A stretch of DNA of 64,000 bases, from the NCBI RefSeq assembly GCF_014763045.1, contig NZ_JACTAG010000002.1:930001-994000 (forward strand), read 5' to 3'. The translations under genes and the position numbers were made by a program. The stretch is from Sulfitobacter aestuariivivens (GTDB lineage: Bacteria; Pseudomonadota; Alphaproteobacteria; Rhodobacterales; Rhodobacteraceae). Shown piece after piece: positions 51,852-60,137 of this stretch. How positions within the stretch are numbered: the stretch's first letter is position 1; every line of letters starts with the position of its first letter. A model generated the notes under the pieces. That model was not told the DNA's origin, searched no databases, and saw only the letters and a list, made by a program, of their open reading frames with translations.

Positions 51852-53906
51852 ATGACGCGTGACATTTCCCGTCTGCTGCGCCCGCAATCGATCGCCGTTA
51901 TTGGTGGTGGTGCCTGGTGCCGCGCGGTCACAGCACAGTGTCGCAAAATGGGCTTCTCTGGCAGTATCTGGCCGGTTCATCCAACAGCCGAAGAGATCGA
52001 AGGATTGCCGGTATTTGTAGATGTCAGTACTCTCCCAAAGGCACCAGATGCCGCCTTCATCGGCGTAAATCGCGAAGCCACGATTGATATCGTGCGCGCA
52101 CTTTCGTCTCTTGGTGCCGGTGGGGCCGTTTGTTTCGCTTCCGGTTTCAAGGAAGCAGAGGCAGAGGATGCCAGCGGTTCCGCCATGCAGGATGCCCTGC
52201 TGACCGCAGCAGGCCAGATGCCGATACTTGGACCCAACTGTTACGGGTTCATCAACTATCTGGATGGCGCATTGCTTTGGCCAGATCAGCATGGTGGGCA
52301 TCGAACACACACCGGCGTGGCATTGGTCACCCAAAGCTCCAACATGGCGATCAACTTGACCATGCAAAATCGTGCCCTACCGCTGGCTTATGTTGCGACA
52401 GCGGGCAATCAGGCACAAACCGGATTGGCAGAAATCGGAGCTGCATTGCTGGAAGATTCCCGAGTGACGGCGTTGGGCCTTCACATTGAAGGGATCGGAG
52501 ATATCCGCGCGTTCGAGGCGCTCGCCGCACGCGCGCGCGCGCTGGGCAAGCGGATTGTGGCGATAAAGGTCGGCCGCTCCACACAGGCGCGGGCGGCAAC
52601 GGTATCTCATACCGCTTCGCTTGCCGGTGAAGATGCCGGGGCTGAGGCGTTGTTGCAGCGTCTTGGCATCATCCGCGTTCCAGACCTGCCCACTTTTCTT
52701 GAGACGCTCAAACTGCTACATGCGGTAGGCCCGTTGCCCCATAACGGCATTGCTACAATCAGCTGTTCAGGCGGGGAAGCCAGCCTTGCCGCAGACACTG
52801 CAGTCGGGTTTGACATTCGCTTTCCACCACTGAACAAGACCCAAAAAGACAAACTGCGCAGCGCCCTTGGTCCGCGTGTCGCATTGGCCAATCCGCTGGA
52901 TTACCACACGTACATTTGGCGTGACACCGTGGCCATGACACGCGCGTTTGCCGGCATGGCCGATCCCGGCATTGCAATGACACTTTTGATTGTCGATTTC
53001 CCCAGAAGCGACTTTTGCGATGCCTCTGACTGGGACTGCGCGATTGACGCCGCGATTGCGTCGGCAAATGAAACAGCGACGCGATACGGCATGGTCGCAA
53101 CCTTGCCCGAACTGATGCCCGAGAAGGTGGCAAAGCGATTAATGGCGGCAGGTGTTGTCCCGTTTTCCGGCCTGACGGAGGCTCTCGCCGCCTGTTCATT
53201 CGGATCGACCCAATTGCCTGAAGTGGCCGATCCAATCTTGGTGCCAGGCCCTGAAAGTTCTTCCGAACTTATTCCCGAAGCGATAGCCAAAGCAGCCCTT
53301 GGGGGGCATGGACTTCGTGTACCGAAGTCGGCGCGCGCGATCTCTCCCGACGAGGTGGCCCATCTTGCCGACAGCACGATCGGGTATCCTTTGGTTCTTA
53401 AGGGTGAAGGTGTGGCACACAAGACAGAGGCTGGCGCTGTGAAGCTCAACATCACATCATCTGATCAAGCTTTTCAGGCTGCTCTGGCGATGAATTTGTC
53501 TGGGTATCTTGTCGAAGAGATGATTACCGGCACGGTGGCTGAACTTCTGATCGGTGTTGTGCGTGACCCCGCGCACGGTTTTTTGCTGACGCTGGGCGCG
53601 GGCGGGACGCTGACCGAGTTGATGGACGACACAGCCTCACTTTTGATCCCTGCCTCGGACGCATCGGTGCATGATGCTCTTGTGAGTCTGCGCATCGCAC
53701 CTTTGCTCAGGGGGTATCGCGGCGCAGATGCTGCCGATATTGACGCTATAGTGGATGCTGTCCGCGCCGTTCAGGACTATGCCATTGCCAATGCCGAAAC
53801 GCTGGCAGAAATTGAGATCAATCCGCTTGTGTGTACCGCACAGGGTGCCATTGCCGCCGATGCGCTGCTGCGCCTTTCCAAGCCAGAAGGAACCGCTGAT
53901 GTCTGA
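51852..53906 (+). CDS. NDP-forming acyl-CoA ligase (ATP-grasp type)
   Basis: A 684-residue single-chain acyl-CoA synthetase of the ADP-forming superfamily: CoA-binding domain at about 5-130 (SIAVIGGGAWCRAV), ligase domain with the phospho-His motif VSHTASLAGED (about 256) and a C-terminal ATP-grasp domain from about 460 (YPLVLKGEGVAHKTEAGAVKLN, FLLTLGAGGTLTELM). It links a carboxylate to CoA via phosphohistidine, unlike the AMP-forming CaiC. It overlaps the CaiD-like gene by 8 bp. It may activate carnitine or gamma-butyrobetaine, by context only. Confidence 0.87.
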   Translation: MTRDISRLLRPQSIAVIGGGAWCRAVTAQCRKMGFSGSIWPVHPTAEEIEGLPVFVDVSTLPKAPDAAFIGVNREATIDIVRALSSLGAGGAVCFASGFKEAEAEDASGSAMQDALLTAAGQMPILGPNCYGFINYLDGALLWPDQHGGHRTHTGVALVTQSSNMAINLTMQNRALPLAYVATAGNQAQTGLAEIGAALLEDSRVTALGLHIEGIGDIRAFEALAARARALGKRIVAIKVGRSTQARAATVSHTASLAGEDAGAEALLQRLGIIRVPDLPTFLETLKLLHAVGPLPHNGIATISCSGGEASLAADTAVGFDIRFPPLNKTQKDKLRSALGPRVALANPLDYHTYIWRDTVAMTRAFAGMADPGIAMTLLIVDFPRSDFCDASDWDCAIDAAIASANETATRYGMVATLPELMPEKVAKRLMAAGVVPFSGLTEALAACSFGSTQLPEVADPILVPGPESSSELIPEAIAKAALGGHGLRVPKSARAISPDEVAHLADSTIGYPLVLKGEGVAHKTEAGAVKLNITSSDQAFQAALAMNLSGYLVEEMITGTVAELLIGVVRDPAHGFLLTLGAGGTLTELMDDTASLLIPASDASVHDALVSLRIAPLLRGYRGADAADIDAIVDAVRAVQDYAIANAETLAEIEINPLVCTAQGAIAADALLRLSKPEGTADV

Positions 53907-54684
53907 AAGCCCTGTCAAAACCCGCCGCGAGGGTGCGATCCTCGAAGTCACGCTGGACCGCCCCAAGGCCAACGCGATTGATCTTCAGACCTCCCGTGTG
54001 ATGGGCGAGACGTTCGCAGCTTTTCGTGACGATCCTGATCTGCGTGTCGCCATTCTGACCGGGGGCGGGGACAAGTTTTTTTGTCCCGGCTGGGATCTCA
54101 AGGCGGCGGCGGACGGGGATGCAGTGGATGGCGATTACGGCGTTGGCGGCTTTGGCGGATTGCAGGAAATGCGCGATATGAACAAACCCGTCATCGCGGC
54201 GGTGAACGGCATCTGCTGCGGCGGCGGGTTGGAGCTGGCGTTAAGTGCCGACATGATTCTGGCTGCGGATCACGCCTCATTCGCGCTGCCGGAGATCCGT
54301 TCCGGCACTGTCGCGGACGCCGCATCGGTGAAAATGCCCAAGCGCATTCCCTACCACATAGCGATGGAATTGCTGCTGACGGGCCGCTGGTTTGATGCGG
54401 ATGAGGCGCATCGCTGGGGGATCGTCAATGAAATTCTGCCGAGCGATCAGCTGATGGCACGAGCATGGGAGCTGGCAAAGCTCTTGGCGTCAGGTCCGCC
54501 GCTTGTCTATGCCGCAATCAAGGAAATCGTGCGCGACGCCGAGGATTCCAAGTTTCAGGATGCCATGAACCGGATTACCAAGCGGCAGTTGCGGTCGGTC
54601 GATGTTCTTTATGCGTCCGAAGACCAGCTTGAAGGTGCGCGGGCGTTTGCCGAAAAACGCGATCCGGTCTGGAAAGGAAAGTAA
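53899..54684 (+). CDS. caiD: CaiD-like enoyl-CoA hydratase (carnitinyl-CoA dehydratase)
   Basis: A 261-residue crotonase. Segments close to E. coli CaiD along the whole length: ILEVTLDRPKANAID near the N-terminus, FCPGWDLKAAADGDA, VIAAVNGICCGGGLELALSAD (oxyanion hole), RWGIVNEI, and the C-terminal AFAEKRDPVWKGK. CaiD interconverts crotonobetainyl-CoA and L-carnitinyl-CoA. The catalytic Glu pair position falls in the ALPEIRSGTVAD segment. It follows the ligase gene with AAGGA as RBS. A betaine-CoA hydratase is the best call; other enoyl-CoA hydratase roles are less likely. Confidence 0.82.
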   Translation: MSESPVKTRREGAILEVTLDRPKANAIDLQTSRVMGETFAAFRDDPDLRVAILTGGGDKFFCPGWDLKAAADGDAVDGDYGVGGFGGLQEMRDMNKPVIAAVNGICCGGGLELALSADMILAADHASFALPEIRSGTVADAASVKMPKRIPYHIAMELLLTGRWFDADEAHRWGIVNEILPSDQLMARAWELAKLLASGPPLVYAAIKEIVRDAEDSKFQDAMNRITKRQLRSVDVLYASEDQLEGARAFAEKRDPVWKGK

Positions 54685-56006
54685 TGCGCTTTGCGGTCCT
54701 GATTACCGCACTGGGTTTCGCCACGGGCGCTTCCGCTCAATCACTGCCTCATCCTGTGACGGATGCGGATTATGTGCCGGTTTCGCTGGAAGAAGCCCAG
54801 TTGGGGCAGTTGCTGTTTTATGACCCCATTCTGTCGGGTAACCAAAACATCGCTTGCGCTACCTGCCATCACCCGGCCTTTGGGACATCCGACGGGGTCC
54901 CCCTGGCCCTCGGCGAAGGGGCTGTCGATTTGGGACCGGATCGGAAGATTGATCCGGATCATCTGCCTGAAAAGCGTATCCCTCGCAACGCCCCAGCGCT
55001 GTTCAACCTGGGCGCGCGTGAATTCACGGTCTTGTTCCATGACGGGCGCCTTGAGGCCGATAAGAACAGCCCAAATGGCATCCGGACCCCAATGGACGGG
55101 GATATGGTTCAGGGGTTTGACTCTATCTTGTCGGCGCAGACCATGTTCCCGGTGCTTAGCCGGGATGAAATGGCTGGCAGTCATCGAGAAAATCCAATCG
55201 GGCGGGCCGTGCGTCAGGGGGTGATCACTGGCCCAACCGGCGCCTGGGACCTGATTGCAGAACAGGTGCGGACAGTTCCTGCCTATGCAAAGATGTTCTT
55301 GGCGGTGTACCCCCACCTCAAGGACAGCGACACCATCGCGTTTACTGATGTATCGAACGCAATCGCAGCGTTCATGGCGTTTGAATGGCGCTCTGACACG
55401 GCGGTTTTCGATCAGGTGCTAAGGGGAAAGGCACATTTGCAAGGTGCGGCGCAGCGCGGGCTTGAGCTTTTCTACGGCTCTGCAAATTGTGCCGTGTGTC
55501 ATGCCGGGCCTTTCCTGACCGACCACGATTTTCACGCGATGGGCGCGCCGCAGATCGGCCCCGGAAAGGCGGCCACGTTCGAGACGCATCAGCGCGATGA
55601 GGGGCGGTTTCGCGTGACGGGGGATCCTGCGGACCTTTTTGCCTTTCGCACACCGTCATTGCGCAATGTCGCGCTGACCGCACCTTATGGGCATGCAGGC
55701 GCACATGCTGACCTTGCACAGTTTCTGAAGGATCACGCTGACCCCCGACAGGGATTGCAGGGCTTTGACACCTCCAAGGTCGTGATGCCCGATTTCGACG
55801 CGAACGACTTTGCGATCATGCAAGATGCCGATGAGGTCGCAAGGATTGTGGCGGTATTGGACGCCCCAGCCATCGCGCTGACGCCAGAACAGACAAAGGA
55901 CCTTGTCGCATTTCTAGAAACGTTAACGGATCCGGTGGCCATAGACGGACGGTTGGGCATTCCCAAAAGCGTGCCCAGCGGTCTTCCCGTTCCAAACCTC
56001 GACTAA
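54684..56006 (+). CDS. Dihaem cytochrome c peroxidase family protein, MauG-like
   Basis: A 440-residue exported protein: signal peptide MRFAVLITALGFATGASA then QSLP. Two haem motifs, CATCH (about residue 59) and CAVCH (about residue 270), as in the bacterial CcpA/MauG group. It lies in the periplasm and may act as a peroxidase or as a MauG-type oxidase. The first ATG base is the last base of the caiD-like stop (TAATG), so it is in that operon. It converges with a CRTAC1 gene (4-bp overlap), a pairing seen elsewhere; partner relation is inferred. Confidence 0.86.
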   Translation: MRFAVLITALGFATGASAQSLPHPVTDADYVPVSLEEAQLGQLLFYDPILSGNQNIACATCHHPAFGTSDGVPLALGEGAVDLGPDRKIDPDHLPEKRIPRNAPALFNLGAREFTVLFHDGRLEADKNSPNGIRTPMDGDMVQGFDSILSAQTMFPVLSRDEMAGSHRENPIGRAVRQGVITGPTGAWDLIAEQVRTVPAYAKMFLAVYPHLKDSDTIAFTDVSNAIAAFMAFEWRSDTAVFDQVLRGKAHLQGAAQRGLELFYGSANCAVCHAGPFLTDHDFHAMGAPQIGPGKAATFETHQRDEGRFRVTGDPADLFAFRTPSLRNVALTAPYGHAGAHADLAQFLKDHADPRQGLQGFDTSKVVMPDFDANDFAIMQDADEVARIVAVLDAPAIALTPEQTKDLVAFLETLTDPVAIDGRLGIPKSVPSGLPVPNLD

Positions 56007-57487
56007 TCGGGCTTGTGCAAGACATGGGTCTTTCCTGCCCTGACCTCGTGGCGCGTTTTGGTTCCGTCTGGCCACGAGACATGCACATCTGCTGTGTCTG
56101 ACTTGCCCAATCCAAAGTGCAGTGGCAGCGCCTGACCCCCGGCATGACCGCCACCGATCAGCACTTGTGCCGTTTGGGTTTCCGCCACCGTGTTCACCGT
56201 GACAACAGCGCCAACCGCTCGACTATTGCTGCCCGACTGTGACAATCGCAGGCCGATCCATGCACCGACCAGCGGGGTCACATTGCGATAGAGCCCCATT
56301 TTTGATCGTCGGTTCATCACCACCAGATCAAGCCGGCCATCGCCATCAAAATCAGCAAGCCCCGCCCCACGGGATCGCTTGATGCTGGCAATGCCTGCAG
56401 TTTCGCCTGCCTCCTCAAAGGTGCCGTCAGCCTGCTGCATAAGCAGGTTGTTGGGGTCTTTCGTCGCCATACCGGGCATTTGATCAACATTGCCCTTGGC
56501 AATGAAAAGGTCGACCCGTCCATCGTTGTCGACATCTGCGAATTCTGCGTGCCACCCGGTCGAGGGGCGTCCGTCACCGCCAGTGTAGGGTCGTTGTGCA
56601 TAGGTGCCGATGCTATAGGGCGCGTTCTTGTACGTCCCGTCATCCTGGGCGATTTGGAGCAGTTGATCGCCCATCGACGTCAGCATTACCTCATCTCGCC
56701 CGTCCCCGGTCAGATCACGCGACGCAATGCCCATGCCCCAAAGCGATACGGTGGGCCAGCCATCTTCAGGACCTAAAAATCGTTCATCTTCGATATCCCA
56801 CATCTGCTCAAAACCGCCCGAGACATAGTAATGGCGGTCGTTTGACAGGCGGAGCGTTGCCCTGCCTCTGGCGTCGCGCGCCGTGAGGATCGACAGAGCG
56901 CAATAGCCAGGTGACAGCGTTTGCGGGACGTATGACCCTTGGTCAGCCCTCAGCAGCACATTGTCGTCACAGGCCTCGAAAGGCCCATCGGGGTCTTTGC
57001 GGTCAACGTAGTTTCCGACCGCCAAGTTTGGTCTGTCCGCGTCAGTGTCCCACCACGCGGTAAACGCTGTGCTCCATTGGTCCAATTGCGGCAATCCGAT
57101 CGCATCAGTTGCGTCCGTGAACGTGCAGTCGGGGCCCCCCTTAAGGAAACGATTTGCACCAACCCTGAGCACGAAGAGATCTGTGTGACCATCGCTGTCG
57201 AGGTCGATTGGATACGCGCCGGTCGTGCCCTCGATTTTAAGGACGGGCGACTGGACGAATTTGAACGCCCCTTTATTGCGGATCAGGATCGCCGGTTTGC
57301 TGCCGCCGGCTGCAAATATATCCGGCAGCGCATCGCCATCACAGTCGAGCAGGGCAACACCGCCGCCGACAAAGTGTTCCCATCCGCCGGTGTAGGTATG
57401 CGGCGGCAATCGCTCGGACAGGTCTTCGAACAGAGGCTGGGCGTTTGCTGAACCGACAAGCAGACACAAGGCAACAAGGTGTTTCAC
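56003..57487 (-). CDS. CRTAC1-type beta-propeller protein (FG-GAP/ASPIC-UnbV)
   Basis: About 494 residues with an N-terminal signal peptide (LVALCLLVGSANAQP), at least five FG-GAP/VCBS blades (ALLDCDGDALPDIFAAGG, DLDSDGHTDLFVLRVG, LTGDGRDEVMLTSMG, DVDNDGRVDLFIAKGN, DFDGDGRLDLVVMNR) that bind calcium, and an ASPIC/UnbV-like C-terminus (VHVSWPDGTKTRHEVRAGK). Exported; function unknown. The GTG at 57487 overlaps the ROK stop (GTGA); an ATG at 57496 is also possible. Convergent with the MauG-like gene. Confidence 0.82.
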   Translation of the reverse strand: MKHLVALCLLVGSANAQPLFEDLSERLPPHTYTGGWEHFVGGGVALLDCDGDALPDIFAAGGSKPAILIRNKGAFKFVQSPVLKIEGTTGAYPIDLDSDGHTDLFVLRVGANRFLKGGPDCTFTDATDAIGLPQLDQWSTAFTAWWDTDADRPNLAVGNYVDRKDPDGPFEACDDNVLLRADQGSYVPQTLSPGYCALSILTARDARGRATLRLSNDRHYYVSGGFEQMWDIEDERFLGPEDGWPTVSLWGMGIASRDLTGDGRDEVMLTSMGDQLLQIAQDDGTYKNAPYSIGTYAQRPYTGGDGRPSTGWHAEFADVDNDGRVDLFIAKGNVDQMPGMATKDPNNLLMQQADGTFEEAGETAGIASIKRSRGAGLADFDGDGRLDLVVMNRRSKMGLYRNVTPLVGAWIGLRLSQSGSNSRAVGAVVTVNTVAETQTAQVLIGGGHAGGQALPLHFGLGKSDTADVHVSWPDGTKTRHEVRAGKTHVLHKPD

Positions 57488-58749
57488 GCCGTCCATCGAT
57501 CCGTGCTGAACATTTCGTCGGTAACGGCTGCCAAGGCAAGCGCGCTGGCGCCGTGTGCCCAGCTCAAATCACCGCTGTTGTGGATCTCGATCTTGCAGGG
57601 CTGGTCGCCCCTCGACAGCGTCAGAGCTTGCACGTCAGCGATGACATCACCAACAAACATGTAGTCATAGCGCATCCGTTCACCTGAGAGGATAATCAAG
57701 GCCGGATCGAACAGCTGCATCACGTTTGACAAGCCCAGCGCCAGATACCTGCCTGCGCGTTGAAAGATTGTCAGCGCTGCCGGATTGCCAAGCTTTGCCT
57801 CTTCAAAGAGCTTGTCGAGAATGCCCTTCATGCTGCTTTGCTGATATTGACCAAACCCCAGCGCGGTGGTTGCCTCGCGCGCAAGCGCATAGTCGCCCAG
57901 ATAGGCCTCAAGACAGCCGCGCTGACCACAGCGGCACAATGCGCCATCGATTTGAACCTTGGTGTGGCCCAGTTCCAATCCCATGCCGAAAGACCCCCGA
58001 TAGAGCCTGTTATTCAACACAAGCCCCATGCCAACGCCGTTTTCTATGGTCACAACTGCAAAATCAGACATGTCCCGCCCGGCCCCAAACCAAAGTTCGG
58101 CGAGTGTCAGCATGTTCGCGTCATTTTCCAGATAGACATCGACGCCAAAACGATCCCTGAAGGCTGTGCCGAATGGCTGGTCGCGTTCAGACAGAATTGG
58201 CGACCAGCGCACGATACCCTCACCATGGGCGATAATACCCGGCATCCCGATTCCGATGCCGTTCAGATCCGCCAGCGTGCAATCAGCCTTTTTTAGCAAA
58301 CGCTTTAAGAGATGGTTCAGTTCATCAAGAACGTCGTGCACCCTTTTCGCTTTTTGCGTTGTTTCAAGCACGGCTTGCGCAATCATATTGCCAGCGAAAT
58401 CAGTCAACGTCGCTGTATGATGTCGATGCGATATCTTTATGCCAGCAACACGCCCGGCATCCGGGACAATCTCCAGCGCAACGGGCGGGCGGCCCCTGCC
58501 CTGTTCTTTGGGGGCTTGCGCGACTTCCCTCAGCAATCCGTTCTGGATCAACTCGGCTGTCAGCGTGGTCGCGGAACCTGGACTGACGCCCAGCGCACGG
58601 CTGATATCGGCACGTGCGGCATGCCCATGCGCGCGAACATATTCGAAGATGCGCTGCCGGAGAGGCTTGCTTGATGCAGAATCAGCCGCCAAAAGCGGCC
58701 CACATCCAGCGCCAGGCTTTCCTTTAGAAAGGTCGAATTCTCCGTCCAT
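57484..58749 (-). CDS. xylR: ROK-family xylose repressor, XylR-like
   Basis: A 421-residue regulator. HTH at about 30-85 (HAARADISRALGVSPGSATTL), then a ROK kinase-fold domain with the zinc motif CRCGQRGCLEAY and GLELGHTKV. The GxGMGLVLNNRLYRG region is typical of XylR/NagC-like ROK repressors. Divergent from xylFHGBA with a palindrome between, so it should repress those genes in the absence of xylose. No catalytic sugar kinase activity expected. Confidence 0.88.
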   Translation of the reverse strand: MDGEFDLSKGKPGAGCGPLLAADSASSKPLRQRIFEYVRAHGHAARADISRALGVSPGSATTLTAELIQNGLLREVAQAPKEQGRGRPPVALEIVPDAGRVAGIKISHRHHTATLTDFAGNMIAQAVLETTQKAKRVHDVLDELNHLLKRLLKKADCTLADLNGIGIGMPGIIAHGEGIVRWSPILSERDQPFGTAFRDRFGVDVYLENDANMLTLAELWFGAGRDMSDFAVVTIENGVGMGLVLNNRLYRGSFGMGLELGHTKVQIDGALCRCGQRGCLEAYLGDYALAREATTALGFGQYQQSSMKGILDKLFEEAKLGNPAALTIFQRAGRYLALGLSNVMQLFDPALIILSGERMRYDYMFVGDVIADVQALTLSRGDQPCKIEIHNSGDLSWAHGASALALAAVTDEMFSTDRWTA

Positions 58750-58873
58750 AAATTCAGCACCTGAATTAAGATCACGCCGAAAATCACGCTCTCGGCTGAT
58801 TCAAAGCTAGATTGGGCCGGATTTTGGCGAATTGGAAGAAAAAAGTTGCCGATTATCTCATCTAGGTGAATTT

Positions 58874-58896
58874 TTTATTTTGACAACTAAAATAAA
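58874..58896. promoter_or_regulatory. Candidate XylR operator
   Basis: TTTATTTT (58874-58881), 7 bp, AAAATAAA (58889-58896): a perfect 8-bp inverted repeat between the divergent xylR and xylF genes. AT-rich half-sites are usual for ROK repressors. Confidence 0.7.
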
Positions 58897-58934
58897 TACG
58901 TCAATGTAGGATAGCCGGGTGAATCGACTCGGGT

Positions 58935-58952
58935 CCCTTCCCTCAGGAAGGG
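58935..58952 (+). other. Leader hairpin before xylF
   Basis: CCCTTCC, loop CTCA, GGAAGGG: a 7-bp stem 22 nt before the xylF ATG, just ahead of the GGGAGGA ribosome binding site. It could stabilise the message. Confidence 0.55.
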
Positions 58953-58974
58953 TAGACCATTCTGGGAGGAACAC

Positions 58975-60009
58975 ATGAAAAAATTGATGATCGCGGCAGC
59001 TGTTGCTGTCGCCGGGTTTGGCACATCTCTTTGGGCGGACGGCCACGGCGTTACCGTCGGCGTGAGCTGGTCAAACTTTCAGGAAGAGCGTTGGAAGACG
59101 GATGAAGGCGCCATCAAAAGCGCGCTTGAAGCCGCAGGTGCGACATATGTTTCAGCGGATGCGCAATCATCCTCTGCCAAGCAGCTTTCCGATGTGGAAA
59201 GCCTGATTGCACAAGGCGTCGATGCCTTGATCATTCTGGCACAGGACTCCGCCGCCATCGGCCCCGCTGTCGACGCAGCCGCCGCCGAAGGCATTCCGGT
59301 TGTCGGCTATGACCGGCTGATCGAAGATTCCCGCGCCTTTTACCTGACATTCGACAACGTCGAAGTGGGCCGCATGCAGGCGCGTGCCGTGCTCGAAGCG
59401 ATGCCCAAGGGTCGCTATGTCATGATCAAGGGTTCGCCAACCGATCCCAACGCGGACTTCCTGCGAGGGGGTCAGCAAGAGGTGTTGCAAGCCGCGATTG
59501 ACGCAGGCGACATCACCATCGTTGACGAAGCCTACACCGACGGCTGGCTGCCCGCCAACGCCCAGCGCAACATGGAGCAGATCCTGACGGCAAACGACAA
59601 CGGCGTTGATGCGGTTGTGGCGTCAAACGACGGCACCGCGGGTGGCGTTGTGGCAGCGCTGACAGCACAAGGCATGGAAGGTATCCCGGTTTCCGGTCAG
59701 GACGGCGATCATGCTGCGCTGAATCGTGTTGCCATGGGTACGCAAACCGTCTCTGTCTGGAAAGACGCGCGAGAACTGGGCAAGGCAGCTGGTGAGATTG
59801 CGGTCGCACTGGCCAAGTCTGGCGGAGACATGTCTGCCGTTGATGGCGCAGGTGAATGGGAATCTCCCGCTGGCACCAAGATGACAGCCAAATTCCTGGC
59901 ACCGATGCCAATCACCAAGGATAACCTGACAGCCGTTACCGACGCTGGCTGGATTGCGCAGGACAAGCTATGCCAGGGCGTCTCTGGCGGTCCGGCACCT
60001 TGTAACTGA
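58975..60009 (+). CDS. xylF: Xylose ABC transporter periplasmic binding protein
   Basis: A 344-residue sugar-binding protein: signal peptide MKKLMIAAAVAVAGFGTSLW then ADGH. XylF-like features: VGVSWSNFQEERWKTDEGAI, YDRLIEDSRAFYLTFDN, KGSPTDPNADFLRGGQQEV. It binds xylose and hands it to XylH. The gene follows GGGAGGAACAC. An intercistronic hairpin after it probably keeps its level above that of the permease. Confidence 0.94.
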   Translation: MKKLMIAAAVAVAGFGTSLWADGHGVTVGVSWSNFQEERWKTDEGAIKSALEAAGATYVSADAQSSSAKQLSDVESLIAQGVDALIILAQDSAAIGPAVDAAAAEGIPVVGYDRLIEDSRAFYLTFDNVEVGRMQARAVLEAMPKGRYVMIKGSPTDPNADFLRGGQQEVLQAAIDAGDITIVDEAYTDGWLPANAQRNMEQILTANDNGVDAVVASNDGTAGGVVAALTAQGMEGIPVSGQDGDHAALNRVAMGTQTVSVWKDARELGKAAGEIAVALAKSGGDMSAVDGAGEWESPAGTKMTAKFLAPMPITKDNLTAVTDAGWIAQDKLCQGVSGGPAPCN

Positions 60010-60016
60010 TGGTTTC

Positions 60017-60068
60017 GGGGCGGCCCTTTCTGGTCGCCCCTGCCCGTCCCAGGCTTGACCCGGGACCC
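60017..60068 (+). repeat. Intercistronic hairpins between xylF and xylH
   Basis: First stem GGGGCGGCC (60017-60025) with GGTCGCCCC (60032-60040, one G-U pair). Second stem around 60046-60066 (GTCCC ... GGGAC) inside CCCAGGCTTGACCCGGGAC, which resembles a palindrome common in alphaproteobacterial intergenic DNA. No T-run, so transcription probably continues in part. Confidence 0.58.
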
Positions 60069-60137
60069 CTTCCCATTCTTTCGTAATACGTAACGAAGCT
60101 TCGGAGAACGTCCGCAGCGCGACAGGGGCATTCCAAA

